From contig JBMFIC010000003.1 in NCBI GenBank assembly GCA_049976505.1, positions 79,125-143,124 of the forward strand: DNA of 64,000 nt, given 5' to 3'. The notes below the pieces were generated by a model that did no database searches, was not told the origin of the DNA, and worked only from the letters and a program-made list of their open reading frames with translations. Each line of letters starts with the position of its first letter. Within the stretch, counting starts at the first letter, position 1. A program made the position numbers and the translations under genes. This document shows positions 25,636 to 33,824 of this stretch, piece by piece. This DNA comes from CAYFFZ01 sp049976505 (GTDB lineage Archaea; Thermoproteota; Nitrososphaeria; Conexivisphaerales; UBA164).

Positions 25636-27279
25636 ATGCCAGTAATACAGATATACAGGGAGAGGTTGGAGAGGCTTGTCCCTGGCCATACATACGAAGA
25701 GATAATCAAAGTTCTACCATACATAGGCGTTGATATAGAGGAGCAGACAAACGATTATGTCAGAATAGAGTACTCGCCAAACAGGCCGGACTTTGGAACT
25801 GACTATATGGTTGCGAGGGCCTTGAGGGGAATACTTGGAGACGAGCTGGGGATAAAGAGATGGAGCCCAGAAAAGGGCGACATCAGCGTCTTCGTGGACA
25901 AAAGCGTGGAGAGCGTTAGGCCATTTATAGCAGTTTTTGCCGCACGGGGGCTGAGTCTGGACGATGAATCCATAAGGCAACTGATTTCTTTGCAGGAGGA
26001 TCTGCATCAGGGGTTAGGAAGGGGAAGGAAGAAGGTGGCGATCGGGCTGCATGATCTTTCACCAATAAGGTTTCCTCTAACTTACAGGGTCACAGGTCCA
26101 GAGCACAGGTTCATTCCCCTCAATTCTGACAGTGAAATGACTATAAAGGAGATGCTGGAGAACACGGAGCAGGGCCGTAAGTACGGGAGCCTCCTGAGCG
26201 GCTCATATCCTGTTATACTAGATAGCTCTGGGTTGACGCTATCAGTCCCGCCTATCATAAATGGAAATTACACAAGGCTCACCGTTAACACCAGGAACAT
26301 GCTGGTTGACATAACGGGCACTGACGAAAGGGCGGTAAAGCTCGCTGCATCGGTTCTGGCAGAGACGCTCCATGAAATGGGCTCAACTATTGTTGAGGGG
26401 GTAACCATATATCCTGATAGAAGAACGGTCGTAAGCCCTGATGTTTCAGAGAAAACGGTTAGGGTCAGTCCGAACATGGTGAACTCGGTGCTTGGCCTAA
26501 GCCTGAGTCCTGATAAGGTCATCGAGGCGCTCAGAAGGTCTGGACTTGACGCGATCTATGACAACGGAGACCTTCTGGTTTCGGTCCCCCATTACAGGGG
26601 CGATATACTACATCCAGTTGATATAGCCGAGGAGGTGCTAATCGGATACGGTCTCTTTAATGTGGAGCCAGATCTCAACATATCGTTTTCAAAAGGGGAG
26701 CTGATGAGGGAGACAAGGCTATTAGAGCTCGTTAAAAGCTCAGCTATAGGGCTGGGATTTACCGAAGTAGTAAATCCTATGCTGGTTTCAGACGAGCTTC
26801 TCAGGACGTTTTCAGTTCAGGACAATGCGCTCATGACGGAGTTCTCTAAGAGCTCGGAGCACAACGCTCTTAGGACGACGCTCTTCCCTGGATGCGTGAG
26901 GGTGATCTCAATAAATCAGAACGAACCTATGCCCAGAAGGATGTTTGAGGCGGGAGATGTGGTGTTTCTCAAGGACGGAGCCCCTGTACAGCAGAGAAGG
27001 CTGTGCATGATTGAAGAAAAGGACAGGGCGAGCTTAACCGAAGCGAAATCGTACTTTGAGGCAATACTCAGAGCCATGGTTCTTGACCCAGCAAGCGCGT
27101 CCTACGTTCCCACGAAAAGAAATTACGCGCTTAGAGCGTTCGAGATCAGATACTCTGGAAAGGTAGCTGGCGAAACCTTCGAGGTAAATCCCGAACTGCT
27201 TGAAAAGCTGAAGATCAAAAACCCGGTAATAGTTCTTGAGATATATCTTGACGTTCTTCAGAGCTTTGTTCTGGCGTAG
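25636..27279 (+). CDS. pheT: Phenylalanyl-tRNA synthetase beta subunit
   Basis: A 547-residue archaeal/eukaryotic-type PheRS beta. It has the B1 domain start (ERLERLVPGHTYEEI), IEYSPNRPDFGTDYMVARALRG, a B3/B4 editing region (GLHDLSPIRFPLTYRV), a B5 domain with SVPHYRGDILHPVDIAEEVLIGYG, and a catalytic-like core ending with FEAGDVVF. The alpha subunit is not in the window. TATA-like GATATAAAAGC lies about 40 bp upstream. Its 3' end overlaps the convergent aEF-1beta gene by 22 bp. Confidence 0.95.
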   Translation: MPVIQIYRERLERLVPGHTYEEIIKVLPYIGVDIEEQTNDYVRIEYSPNRPDFGTDYMVARALRGILGDELGIKRWSPEKGDISVFVDKSVESVRPFIAVFAARGLSLDDESIRQLISLQEDLHQGLGRGRKKVAIGLHDLSPIRFPLTYRVTGPEHRFIPLNSDSEMTIKEMLENTEQGRKYGSLLSGSYPVILDSSGLTLSVPPIINGNYTRLTVNTRNMLVDITGTDERAVKLAASVLAETLHEMGSTIVEGVTIYPDRRTVVSPDVSEKTVRVSPNMVNSVLGLSLSPDKVIEALRRSGLDAIYDNGDLLVSVPHYRGDILHPVDIAEEVLIGYGLFNVEPDLNISFSKGELMRETRLLELVKSSAIGLGFTEVVNPMLVSDELLRTFSVQDNALMTEFSKSSEHNALRTTLFPGCVRVISINQNEPMPRRMFEAGDVVFLKDGAPVQQRRLCMIEEKDRASLTEAKSYFEAILRAMVLDPASASYVPTKRNYALRAFEIRYSGKVAGETFEVNPELLEKLKIKNPVIVLEIYLDVLQSFVLA

Positions 27280-27524
27280 CTGACGGCGATAACTTCCACT
27301 TCGCTAACAAGCGGGTTGTTCTTCAGCTCCTCCTCCAGGGGATCAGTCCCGCCCTCAGCCTCATCCATTTCTATATCTGCAATTATTGCGTTGAGCCCAA
27401 ATGCTATGGGCTCTACGGTGTATCTTACAACCTTGAAATTCTTGATGCTGTTAATTATGTCTTCAGGCTTGGTCTCTATATCGTTTGGAAGTATCTTTAT
27501 TCTTACAAGAACCTTATTTGGCAT
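27258..27524 (-). CDS. ef1b: Translation elongation factor aEF-1beta
   Basis: An 88-residue protein with the EF-1beta guanine-exchange fold: VLVRIKILPNDIETKPEDI, the central EPIAFGLNAIIADIEMDE that contacts EF-1alpha, and GGTDPLEEELKNNPLVSEVEV. It recycles GDP from aEF-1alpha. It lies 10 bp downstream of a zinc-ribbon gene, a pairing conserved in many archaea, and the two probably form one operon. Confidence 0.95.
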   Translation of the reverse strand: MPNKVLVRIKILPNDIETKPEDIINSIKNFKVVRYTVEPIAFGLNAIIADIEMDEAEGGTDPLEEELKNNPLVSEVEVIAVSYARTKL

Positions 27525-27534
27525 CGCTAATCAC

Positions 27535-27720
27535 CTAAGGCCCCTCAAACCCGCAGTTTTCACATTTATACGTTCTCACAAAGACCCTGCACTTTTCGCA
27601 TCTCCAGATCGTCACCTTCCCGCAGTCGGGGCATATAAATCTTGTAAACTTCTCGTTAGGAGATATTGGTTTGTGACAGCTTGTGCAGACTGGTAAACCT
27701 CTCTGAGCCAACCCAACCAT
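27535..27720 (-). CDS. Zinc-ribbon protein paired with aEF-1beta
   Basis: A 61-residue protein with three CxxC-type pairs plus a further pair: CTSC, CPDC, CEKC and CENC, making two zinc ribbons. This matches the archaeal COG2888-type predicted Zn-ribbon RNA-binding protein, usually encoded next to aEF-1beta as here. The conserved Phe/Trp and Arg residues around the ribbons suggest nucleic-acid contact. Its exact role in translation is not established. Confidence 0.85.
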   Translation of the reverse strand: MVGLAQRGLPVCTSCHKPISPNEKFTRFICPDCGKVTIWRCEKCRVFVRTYKCENCGFEGP

Positions 27721-27797
27721 TTAAAACATATATAATTTTTAAGCGTTTCTGCCCTTTATCTCTGGCGATTTTGGCCACCTTTGTCCAGGGGCCGCTT

Positions 27798-28244
27798 CTA
27801 CTGAGAGCCGAGTGGCCTTTTTTCCTTTGAGATAACCCTTATCTCCGTTATTGCGGTGTTAGGGTACTGTCCGCTCTCATCCTTTTCATACTTTTTGACC
27901 ATATCCCACACGTTCAGCAGCGCCACCGCAACCCCATAGAGCGCCTCCATCTCGACCCCAGTCTTCGCGTTTGCCTTTACCATTACCGTGACCATCACGC
28001 CGTCCTCAGCGAGATCACACTTAGCCTCCACGTACTCTATAGGTATTGGGTGGCAGAAGGCGATCGCGTGTGGAGTGTCCTTAACGGCTTCTACTGCCTT
28101 GACCTCAGCAATTGCAAGAGGGTCACCTTTTTCTACATTTTTATTTTTTATTCTAAAAATTGATTCTTTAGAAAGTTTTATGAAACCTCTTGCCACTGCA
28201 ATCCTTTCGCTGACCTTCTTCTGAGATATATCCACGCTTCGCAT
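27798..28244 (-). CDS. moaC: Cyclic pyranopterin monophosphate synthase MoaC
   Basis: A 148-residue MoaC. It starts MRSVDISQKKVSERIAVARG, contains the catalytic-site AFCHPIPIEYVEAKC and the TGVEMEALYGVAVALLNVWDMVKKYEKD helix, and ends in TEIRVISKEKRP. It catalyses the second step of molybdenum-cofactor synthesis. It stands apart from moaB at 48521; moaA is not in the window. Confidence 0.96.
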   Translation of the reverse strand: MRSVDISQKKVSERIAVARGFIKLSKESIFRIKNKNVEKGDPLAIAEVKAVEAVKDTPHAIAFCHPIPIEYVEAKCDLAEDGVMVTVMVKANAKTGVEMEALYGVAVALLNVWDMVKKYEKDESGQYPNTAITEIRVISKEKRPLGSQ

Positions 28245-28338
28245 AATATATCAGTAGCATCCTATCAAATATTATAACATTTTTTAATTTTAACGTAATA
28301 ATAACAAATAAAAGCATGGCCCTGCAAAGGTATTGCGT

Positions 28339-30087
28339 ATGGAGACCCTGGACTACGACGTGGCTATCGTGGGCACAGGGCTCGCGGGCCTCAGGACGGC
28401 TATAGAAATTCTGAGAAAGGATAAAGGCAGGCTCGGGATTAAGGTTGCTGTAATTTCAAAGATCTATCTTATGAGGAGCCACTCGGTTTCTGCTGAGGGC
28501 GGAACCTCAGCCGTCCTTTATCCTGAGGAGGGAGACAGCTTTGAGCTGATGGCATGGGATACGATAAAGGGCAGCGACTTTCTGGCCGATCAGGATGCCG
28601 TGTGGAGGTTTGTTCATCTAGCGACTCAGGAGATAAGGCTCATAGAGAGGTGGGGAGTCCCATGGAACAGAAGGGAGGATGGAAGGATCGAGCAGAGGTG
28701 GTTTGGAGGCCTGAGCTTTCCGAGAGCTACATACGCTCAGGACAAGACCGGGTTCTTCGAGATGAGGGCCCTGTATGACACTCTGCTCAAGTACGATAAC
28801 TGGGACAGATTTGATGAGAACTTTGTCACCTCTGTGGTAATAGAGAACGGACAGTTCAAGGGGTTTACTGCAATAGACCTCAGGACTGGAAACTTCAGAT
28901 ACTTCAGGGCCAAAGCCGGTGTAATAGCAACTGGAGGAGCGGGCCAGCTTTACCGAATAACCTCTATGGCCGCAAGCTCAACCGGAGACGGGTACGGAAT
29001 AGCTTACAACGCAGGACTTCCGCTCAAGGATATGGAGTTCGTTCAGTTTCATCCAACGGGGCTTGTCCCTAGGGGCCTGCTGATCACCGAAGCAGCAAGA
29101 GGCGAAGGCGCGTATCTCATAAACAAGGATGGCGAGAGGTTCATGAAGAGATACGCACCAAGCAAGATGGAGCTTGCTCCCAGGGACATAGTCTCAAGGG
29201 CAATAATGAAGGAGATCATGGAGGGAAGAGGAATATATGATGAACGCAGCGGGCTTTATCACGTTTGGCTTGACATGAGACATTTAGGAAAGGAGAGGAT
29301 TGAGGAAAAGCTCCCGTTCATAAGAGAGATAGGCCTAAAGTATCTTGGCATAGACATAGTTGATCAGCCTCTTCCAATAAGGCCTACGGTACACTATAAC
29401 ATGGGCGGAATTCACACGGATATAGACGGAAAGGTGCTCATGGCCGATGGAACACCTGTGAGAGGTCTTTGGGCAGCTGGAGAAGCAGCCTGCGTCAGCA
29501 TACACGGGGCGAACAGGCTAGGATCAAATGGAACTAACGATTGCTTAGTATATGGCTACATAGTTGGCAATGATGTTTATAACTATATTGAAAGGGAAAG
29601 GCCCCAGTACCCGGATCAGCCCAGGGCAGCTCTTTCAGCGGAGGAGGACAGGATCTTCGGGAAGATCCTGGGAAGAGAGACCGGCGGAGAGGACGTGTAT
29701 CAGCTGAGAAATGAGCTAAAGGACACCATGGAAAGATACGTTCACGTGTACAGGACCGGCTCTGAGCTTGAAAAGGCCGTCGTCAAGATAAAGGAGCTAA
29801 AGGAGAGATACAAGAACATAAGACTTACGGACAGAGGCAGGACGTTCAACTACAACCTCCAGCACGCGCTTGAGCTGGGCTTCATGCTAGACATAGCTCA
29901 CGTCATAGCGCAGGGGGCCCTGCTCAGAACTGAGAGCAGGGGAGCTCACGCAAGGCTTGACTATCCGAATAGGGATGATGAGCACTGGCTGAAGCACACG
30001 ATAGCGCTCAGATCTGACGGCGAGCCAAGCTTTTCGTACATACCTGTAAGAATTACCATGTGGAAGCCGGTGGCGAGGGTGTATTAA
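28339..30087 (+). CDS. sdhA: Succinate dehydrogenase flavoprotein subunit
   Basis: About 582 residues from ATG 28339 (a TTG lies two codons earlier). VAIVGTGLAGLRTAIE binds FAD, RSHSVSAEGGTSAVL contains the His that is covalently flavinylated, VQFHPTGLVPRG and RPTVHYNMGGI are dicarboxylate-site motifs, and GANRLGSNGTNDCLVYG is the C-terminal FAD segment. It oxidises succinate to fumarate as part of respiratory complex II, or runs in reverse. It heads the sdhABCD operon; AT-rich promoter sequence precedes it, divergent from moaC. Confidence 0.97.
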   Translation: METLDYDVAIVGTGLAGLRTAIEILRKDKGRLGIKVAVISKIYLMRSHSVSAEGGTSAVLYPEEGDSFELMAWDTIKGSDFLADQDAVWRFVHLATQEIRLIERWGVPWNRREDGRIEQRWFGGLSFPRATYAQDKTGFFEMRALYDTLLKYDNWDRFDENFVTSVVIENGQFKGFTAIDLRTGNFRYFRAKAGVIATGGAGQLYRITSMAASSTGDGYGIAYNAGLPLKDMEFVQFHPTGLVPRGLLITEAARGEGAYLINKDGERFMKRYAPSKMELAPRDIVSRAIMKEIMEGRGIYDERSGLYHVWLDMRHLGKERIEEKLPFIREIGLKYLGIDIVDQPLPIRPTVHYNMGGIHTDIDGKVLMADGTPVRGLWAAGEAACVSIHGANRLGSNGTNDCLVYGYIVGNDVYNYIERERPQYPDQPRAALSAEEDRIFGKILGRETGGEDVYQLRNELKDTMERYVHVYRTGSELEKAVVKIKELKERYKNIRLTDRGRTFNYNLQHALELGFMLDIAHVIAQGALLRTESRGAHARLDYPNRDDEHWLKHTIALRSDGEPSFSYIPVRITMWKPVARVY

Positions 30088-30088
30088 A

Positions 30089-30898
30089 ATGAAGGTCAGA
30101 ATAAGAAGGTTCGACGGCCAAAAGGAATGGTGGCAGGATTACGAGGTTGAGGCAAAGCCCTTCACAACCGTCCTTGACATCTTAAACTACATAAGGGAGA
30201 ACCTTGATCACACGCTGGCATACCGGCATTCATGCCAGATGGGCTCATGCGGCTCATGCGGGGTCGTTATAAACGGAAAGCCTGCCCTTGCATGTCAGAC
30301 AAGGGTTGGAGAACTTAAGACCGACACCCTGAGGATCGAGCCCCTGTACAACTACAGGGTAATAAGAGATCTCGTGGTCGATCTCACGGACTTCGTCAAT
30401 AAGCACAGGTCTGTGAAACCATGGATGATAAGGAAGAATCCCCAGGAGCTAGAAGAAGCGCCTAGCGAGTTTAAGGTCACTCCGCAACAGAACCTAACAT
30501 TCATTCAGTTCGACTACTGCATCATGTGCGGTGTTTGTCTCGCTGCATGTCCTACCGTCGCAATAGATCCTCTGTTCCTCGGCCCGCAGGCTCTCGCGCA
30601 GGCCTACAGATACATAGCTGATCCAAGAGATGAAGGGCTAGAGGACAGGATAGACGTGCTTGACGATTCGCATGGAGTCTGGAGATGTCACTTTGCGGGA
30701 GCATGTAGCTACGTGTGTCCAAAGGGTGTTGACCCTGCGAAGGCCATCCAGTACCTCAAGAAGGAGATATTAAAGTTCAGGCTCCTGGGTAAGAAAAAGA
30801 AGGCCGTACCTCCTGCCGAAATAGTTCAGAAGGAGCCGCCGCCGAACGCTCCCAAGCCGCCCCCATTTGACTTTAAGTTTGAGGGAGGTGTTGAGTGA
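30089..30898 (+). CDS. sdhB: Succinate dehydrogenase iron-sulfur subunit
   Basis: A 269-residue protein. The N-terminal plant-type ferredoxin domain has SCQMGSCGSCGVVINGKPALAC for the 2Fe-2S cluster. The C-terminal domain has CIMCGVCLAACP and a second set in CHFAGACSYVCPKGVDPAK for the 4Fe-4S and 3Fe-4S (or variant) clusters. A Pro/Lys-rich tail follows. It transfers electrons from SdhA to the membrane anchor. The ATG sits two bases after the sdhA stop. Confidence 0.96.
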   Translation: MKVRIRRFDGQKEWWQDYEVEAKPFTTVLDILNYIRENLDHTLAYRHSCQMGSCGSCGVVINGKPALACQTRVGELKTDTLRIEPLYNYRVIRDLVVDLTDFVNKHRSVKPWMIRKNPQELEEAPSEFKVTPQQNLTFIQFDYCIMCGVCLAACPTVAIDPLFLGPQALAQAYRYIADPRDEGLEDRIDVLDDSHGVWRCHFAGACSYVCPKGVDPAKAIQYLKKEILKFRLLGKKKKAVPPAEIVQKEPPPNAPKPPPFDFKFEGGVE

Positions 30899-31356
30899 TG
30901 GTGGAGGAAAACAAGAGGTATAAGGCAGGGCTTCTGAGGAGCCTTTGGCCACATGGCTTTAACGTGGAGAGGTATACCTACACTCTGCACAGGATAACCG
31001 GCGTAATTCTGGCACTTTACCTGATTGCCCACGTATTTGAGATCTTCCACGTGGCACTTGGACCCGCAGCATGGCAGCAGACGCTGCAGGAGCTCAGCAG
31101 CCTCGGCATATTTGAAAAGATAGGGCTATGGATAATAGCAGGATCAGCTCTATATCATGGAGCGAATGGGCTCAGACTGATACTAAACGAGGCTTTTGGT
31201 ATGCTTCTGGGCAAGCCCGTTCTTCCGGAGTATCCCTACACGCCTACGTCGCTCAGCAGAAACCAGAAGATAGCCATATACACCTTAACCGCTATAGTAG
31301 TGATCCTGTGGATATGGGCCGGGCTTTACCTGCTGGAGGGACTGGGCATAGTTTGA
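30898..31356 (+). CDS. sdhC: Succinate dehydrogenase membrane anchor, cytochrome b subunit C
   Basis: A 152-residue membrane protein with three hydrophobic helices (about residues 30-50, 77-103 and 125-148). The motif LYHGANGLR in helix two carries a likely heme b His ligand, and HRITGV near helix one is a typical SdhC quinone-site element. The ATG at 30898 overlaps the sdhB stop (ATGA arrangement), with GGAGGTG about 11 bp upstream. Confidence 0.9.
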   Translation: MVEENKRYKAGLLRSLWPHGFNVERYTYTLHRITGVILALYLIAHVFEIFHVALGPAAWQQTLQELSSLGIFEKIGLWIIAGSALYHGANGLRLILNEAFGMLLGKPVLPEYPYTPTSLSRNQKIAIYTLTAIVVILWIWAGLYLLEGLGIV

Positions 31357-31367
31357 GGTGGTGAGAG

Positions 31368-31721
31368 ATGCCGGGCCAGTATAGCCTGTTAAAGGAGTCA
31401 TGGAACATGGTCCTGATGTACGCCCTGGCACTGATAATGATATTCGTGCTGACCTTCCACCTTCTGCTCGTGAGCCCCCTGACCGGAAGAACGTTTGATG
31501 AGACCCTCACCTACTCCTTTGTTCTGCACAATCTCACCTACTACAGAATAGTGTTCGGGATTCTCCTTTACGCCGCTGTCATTCACGGAATGAACGGCCT
31601 CAGGATAGTTCTGATAGAATGGCTTCACGTGAGAAAGTACCAGTGGGCAGTGAACCTTCTCATCGTAATTCTTATCGCTGTGCTCCTGGCGCTTGGCACG
31701 TACACCCTCGTGGTTCTGTAA
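31368..31721 (+). CDS. sdhD: Succinate dehydrogenase membrane anchor subunit D
   Basis: A 117-residue protein with three transmembrane helices (about 12-35, 59-82 and 91-116). The second helix contains VIHGMNGLR, the same His-Gly-x-Asn-Gly-Leu-Arg motif seen in SdhC, suggesting homologous halves that each supply a heme ligand. An excellent ribosome-binding site (GAGGTGGTGAG) precedes the ATG. It closes the sdhABCD operon; sucCD follows after a T-rich 48-bp gap. Confidence 0.9.
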   Translation: MPGQYSLLKESWNMVLMYALALIMIFVLTFHLLLVSPLTGRTFDETLTYSFVLHNLTYYRIVFGILLYAAVIHGMNGLRIVLIEWLHVRKYQWAVNLLIVILIAVLLALGTYTLVVL

Positions 31722-31769
31722 AAGCAGGAATCATTAAATTTTTTAATCGCTCAGTCCAAGAGTAAAGCT

Positions 31770-32873
31770 ATGGTGGACCTTCTCGAGCACGAGGGCAAAA
31801 GGATCTTCAAGAAATATGGAATTCCTGTCCCTGAGTTCAGGGTTATAAGGAGCGAGAAGGAGGTCCCAGATTTTAATGAAAAGATGGTGATAAAGGCACA
31901 GGTGCCAACAGGTGGAAGAGGGAAGAAGGGGGGAGTAAAAATAGTGAACAACAGGGAGGAGGCCATAGCGGCAATCCAGGAGATCAGGCAGATAGATTTT
32001 AACGGATACAGGGCTAGACGATTCATTCTTGAAAAGGCATACGATATTAAAAAGGAGCTGTACGTGAGCATTACCCTTGACCGAAGCGTAGAGCTGCCTG
32101 TTCTACTTGCATCAGCCGAAGGTGGCGTAGACATAAACTCTGTTCCGGCCGAAAAGATACTGAAGAAGCCCATCAATCCCTTCGTTGGGGTAACCGATTA
32201 TATGAAACGGGAGGCAGCAGCATTTCTTGGGCTTGATGGCGAAAACGCAAAGACCCTAGGAAAAATAATTTCAGGTCTTTACAGGATTTATGATGAGCTT
32301 GACGCCTCCCTTGCCGAAATAAACCCACTGGCGCTGACCTCAGAAGGCCTTGTGGCTCTTGACTCAAAAATCTCAATCGAGGACGACGCGCTGTTCAGGC
32401 ATCCAGACGTACCGGTCAGGTACTTCGGGATGGACAAGATAGAAGTGGAGGCCAAGAAGAAGGGCCTTTCCTTTGTGAGGCTGGAGGGCGACATAGGCAT
32501 AATAGCCAACGGAGCAGGGCTTAACATGGCAACTATAGATCTTATAGCGCAGGCAGGAGGAAAGCCTGCAAACTTCTTCGACCTCGGGGGCACCGATGAT
32601 CCGCAGAAGGTTATACAGGCAATAGAGCTGGCTTCCAAGGTCACCAACAAGGTTCTATTTGTGAACATATTTGGCGGAGTGACGAGGTGCGATACAGTTG
32701 CAAACGGTATAGTCCAGGCTATAAAGCAGCTGAATCCGAAGTTCAAGCTTGTAGTGAGAATCAGGGGAGCCAACGAGGAGGAGGGAAGAAGAATACTGAA
32801 CGAAAACGGCATAGACTCCATGCTGAATCTTGATGAAGCTGTTCGCAGGGTTGTTGAGCTGGCAGGTGAGTGA
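31770..32873 (+). CDS. sucC: Succinyl-CoA synthetase beta subunit
   Basis: A 367-residue ATP-grasp protein. It begins MVDLLEHEGKRIFKKYGIPVPE, has the nucleotide-loop region VPTGGRGKKGGVK, LAEINPLALTSEG, and the CoA-ligase domain NGAGLNMATIDLIAQAGGKPANFFDLGG with FVNIFGGVTRCD. It pairs with sucD, which overlaps it by four bases. The reaction links succinyl-CoA cleavage to nucleotide phosphorylation between the 2-oxoacid step and succinate dehydrogenase, whose operon lies directly upstream. Confidence 0.96.
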   Translation: MVDLLEHEGKRIFKKYGIPVPEFRVIRSEKEVPDFNEKMVIKAQVPTGGRGKKGGVKIVNNREEAIAAIQEIRQIDFNGYRARRFILEKAYDIKKELYVSITLDRSVELPVLLASAEGGVDINSVPAEKILKKPINPFVGVTDYMKREAAAFLGLDGENAKTLGKIISGLYRIYDELDASLAEINPLALTSEGLVALDSKISIEDDALFRHPDVPVRYFGMDKIEVEAKKKGLSFVRLEGDIGIIANGAGLNMATIDLIAQAGGKPANFFDLGGTDDPQKVIQAIELASKVTNKVLFVNIFGGVTRCDTVANGIVQAIKQLNPKFKLVVRIRGANEEEGRRILNENGIDSMLNLDEAVRRVVELAGE

Positions 32874-33751
32874 ATATGGCGATAATAGTAACTGAAAAGG
32901 ATCTTCCCGTTATCGTTCAGGGAATAACTGGCCATCAGGGCAGCTTCCACGCTGTGCAGATGAAGGCCTTTGGAACAAACGTAGTAGGAGGCGTGACACC
33001 GGGCAAAGGGGGCACGAGCGTCGGTGGCATTCCGGTCTTCGACTCAGTAAAGGAGGCGGTCGCTAAAACTGGTGCAAGGGCTTCGGTGGTCTTCGTTCCT
33101 GCCCCCTACGCGCCGGATGCTGTAATAGAGGCCATAGATGCAGGCATAAAGCTAGTGGTCATTATAACAGAGCACATACCATTTCACGACATGACGAAGC
33201 TTAAGCTCTATGCGAAGCTGATGGGTGCAAGGATAGTAGGTCCAAACGGTCCTGGAATAACTTCAGTTGGGATAGCGAAGCTTGGCATAATGCCTAATTC
33301 GATATTCAGAAAGGGTCCGGTAGGGGTTGTTTCGAGAAGCGGCACGCTCACTTACGAGATAGTAAACACTATTTCAGAATCGGGCCTTGGGGAGACAACA
33401 GTGATCGGCATAGGAGGCGATCAGATAGTCGGAACGACCATGCAGGAGGCGGTGAGGATGTTCGAGAAGGACGATGAAACGAAGGCCATAGTTGTGGTTG
33501 GGGAGATCGGGGGAACGGCGGAGGAGGAGACGGCTGAAATCATAAAGAATGAGGTCAGCAAACCAGTTGTTGCTTTCATAGCAGGAAGGTTCGCTCCGCC
33601 TGGAAAGAGGATGGGCCACGCAGGCGCCATCATAACGGGAAACAGGGGGACGGCCCAGAGCAAGATACAGGCCTTCCAGGAAGCGGGAGTAAGCGTTGCG
33701 AGCAGGCCATCTGAAATCCCGGTGCTCATCAAGCAGAAGCTAGGTCTTTGA
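32870..33751 (+). CDS. sucD: Succinyl-CoA synthetase alpha subunit
   Basis: A 293-residue alpha subunit. VQGITGHQGSFHAVQMKAFGTNVVGG binds CoA, GPNGPGITS and SRSGTLTYEIVN follow, and the phospho-His loop is in KRMGHAGAIITG. Its start overlaps sucC, so the two are translationally coupled. Full length with all active-site segments. Confidence 0.96.
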   Translation: MNMAIIVTEKDLPVIVQGITGHQGSFHAVQMKAFGTNVVGGVTPGKGGTSVGGIPVFDSVKEAVAKTGARASVVFVPAPYAPDAVIEAIDAGIKLVVIITEHIPFHDMTKLKLYAKLMGARIVGPNGPGITSVGIAKLGIMPNSIFRKGPVGVVSRSGTLTYEIVNTISESGLGETTVIGIGGDQIVGTTMQEAVRMFEKDDETKAIVVVGEIGGTAEEETAEIIKNEVSKPVVAFIAGRFAPPGKRMGHAGAIITGNRGTAQSKIQAFQEAGVSVASRPSEIPVLIKQKLGL

Positions 33752-33824
33752 AGCGGGCACGCTGTTTTATTCTGAAGGCTTCTGGGCAAAAGTTTAAATT
33801 AGTTGACTTGCGTGGTTATTTAGA

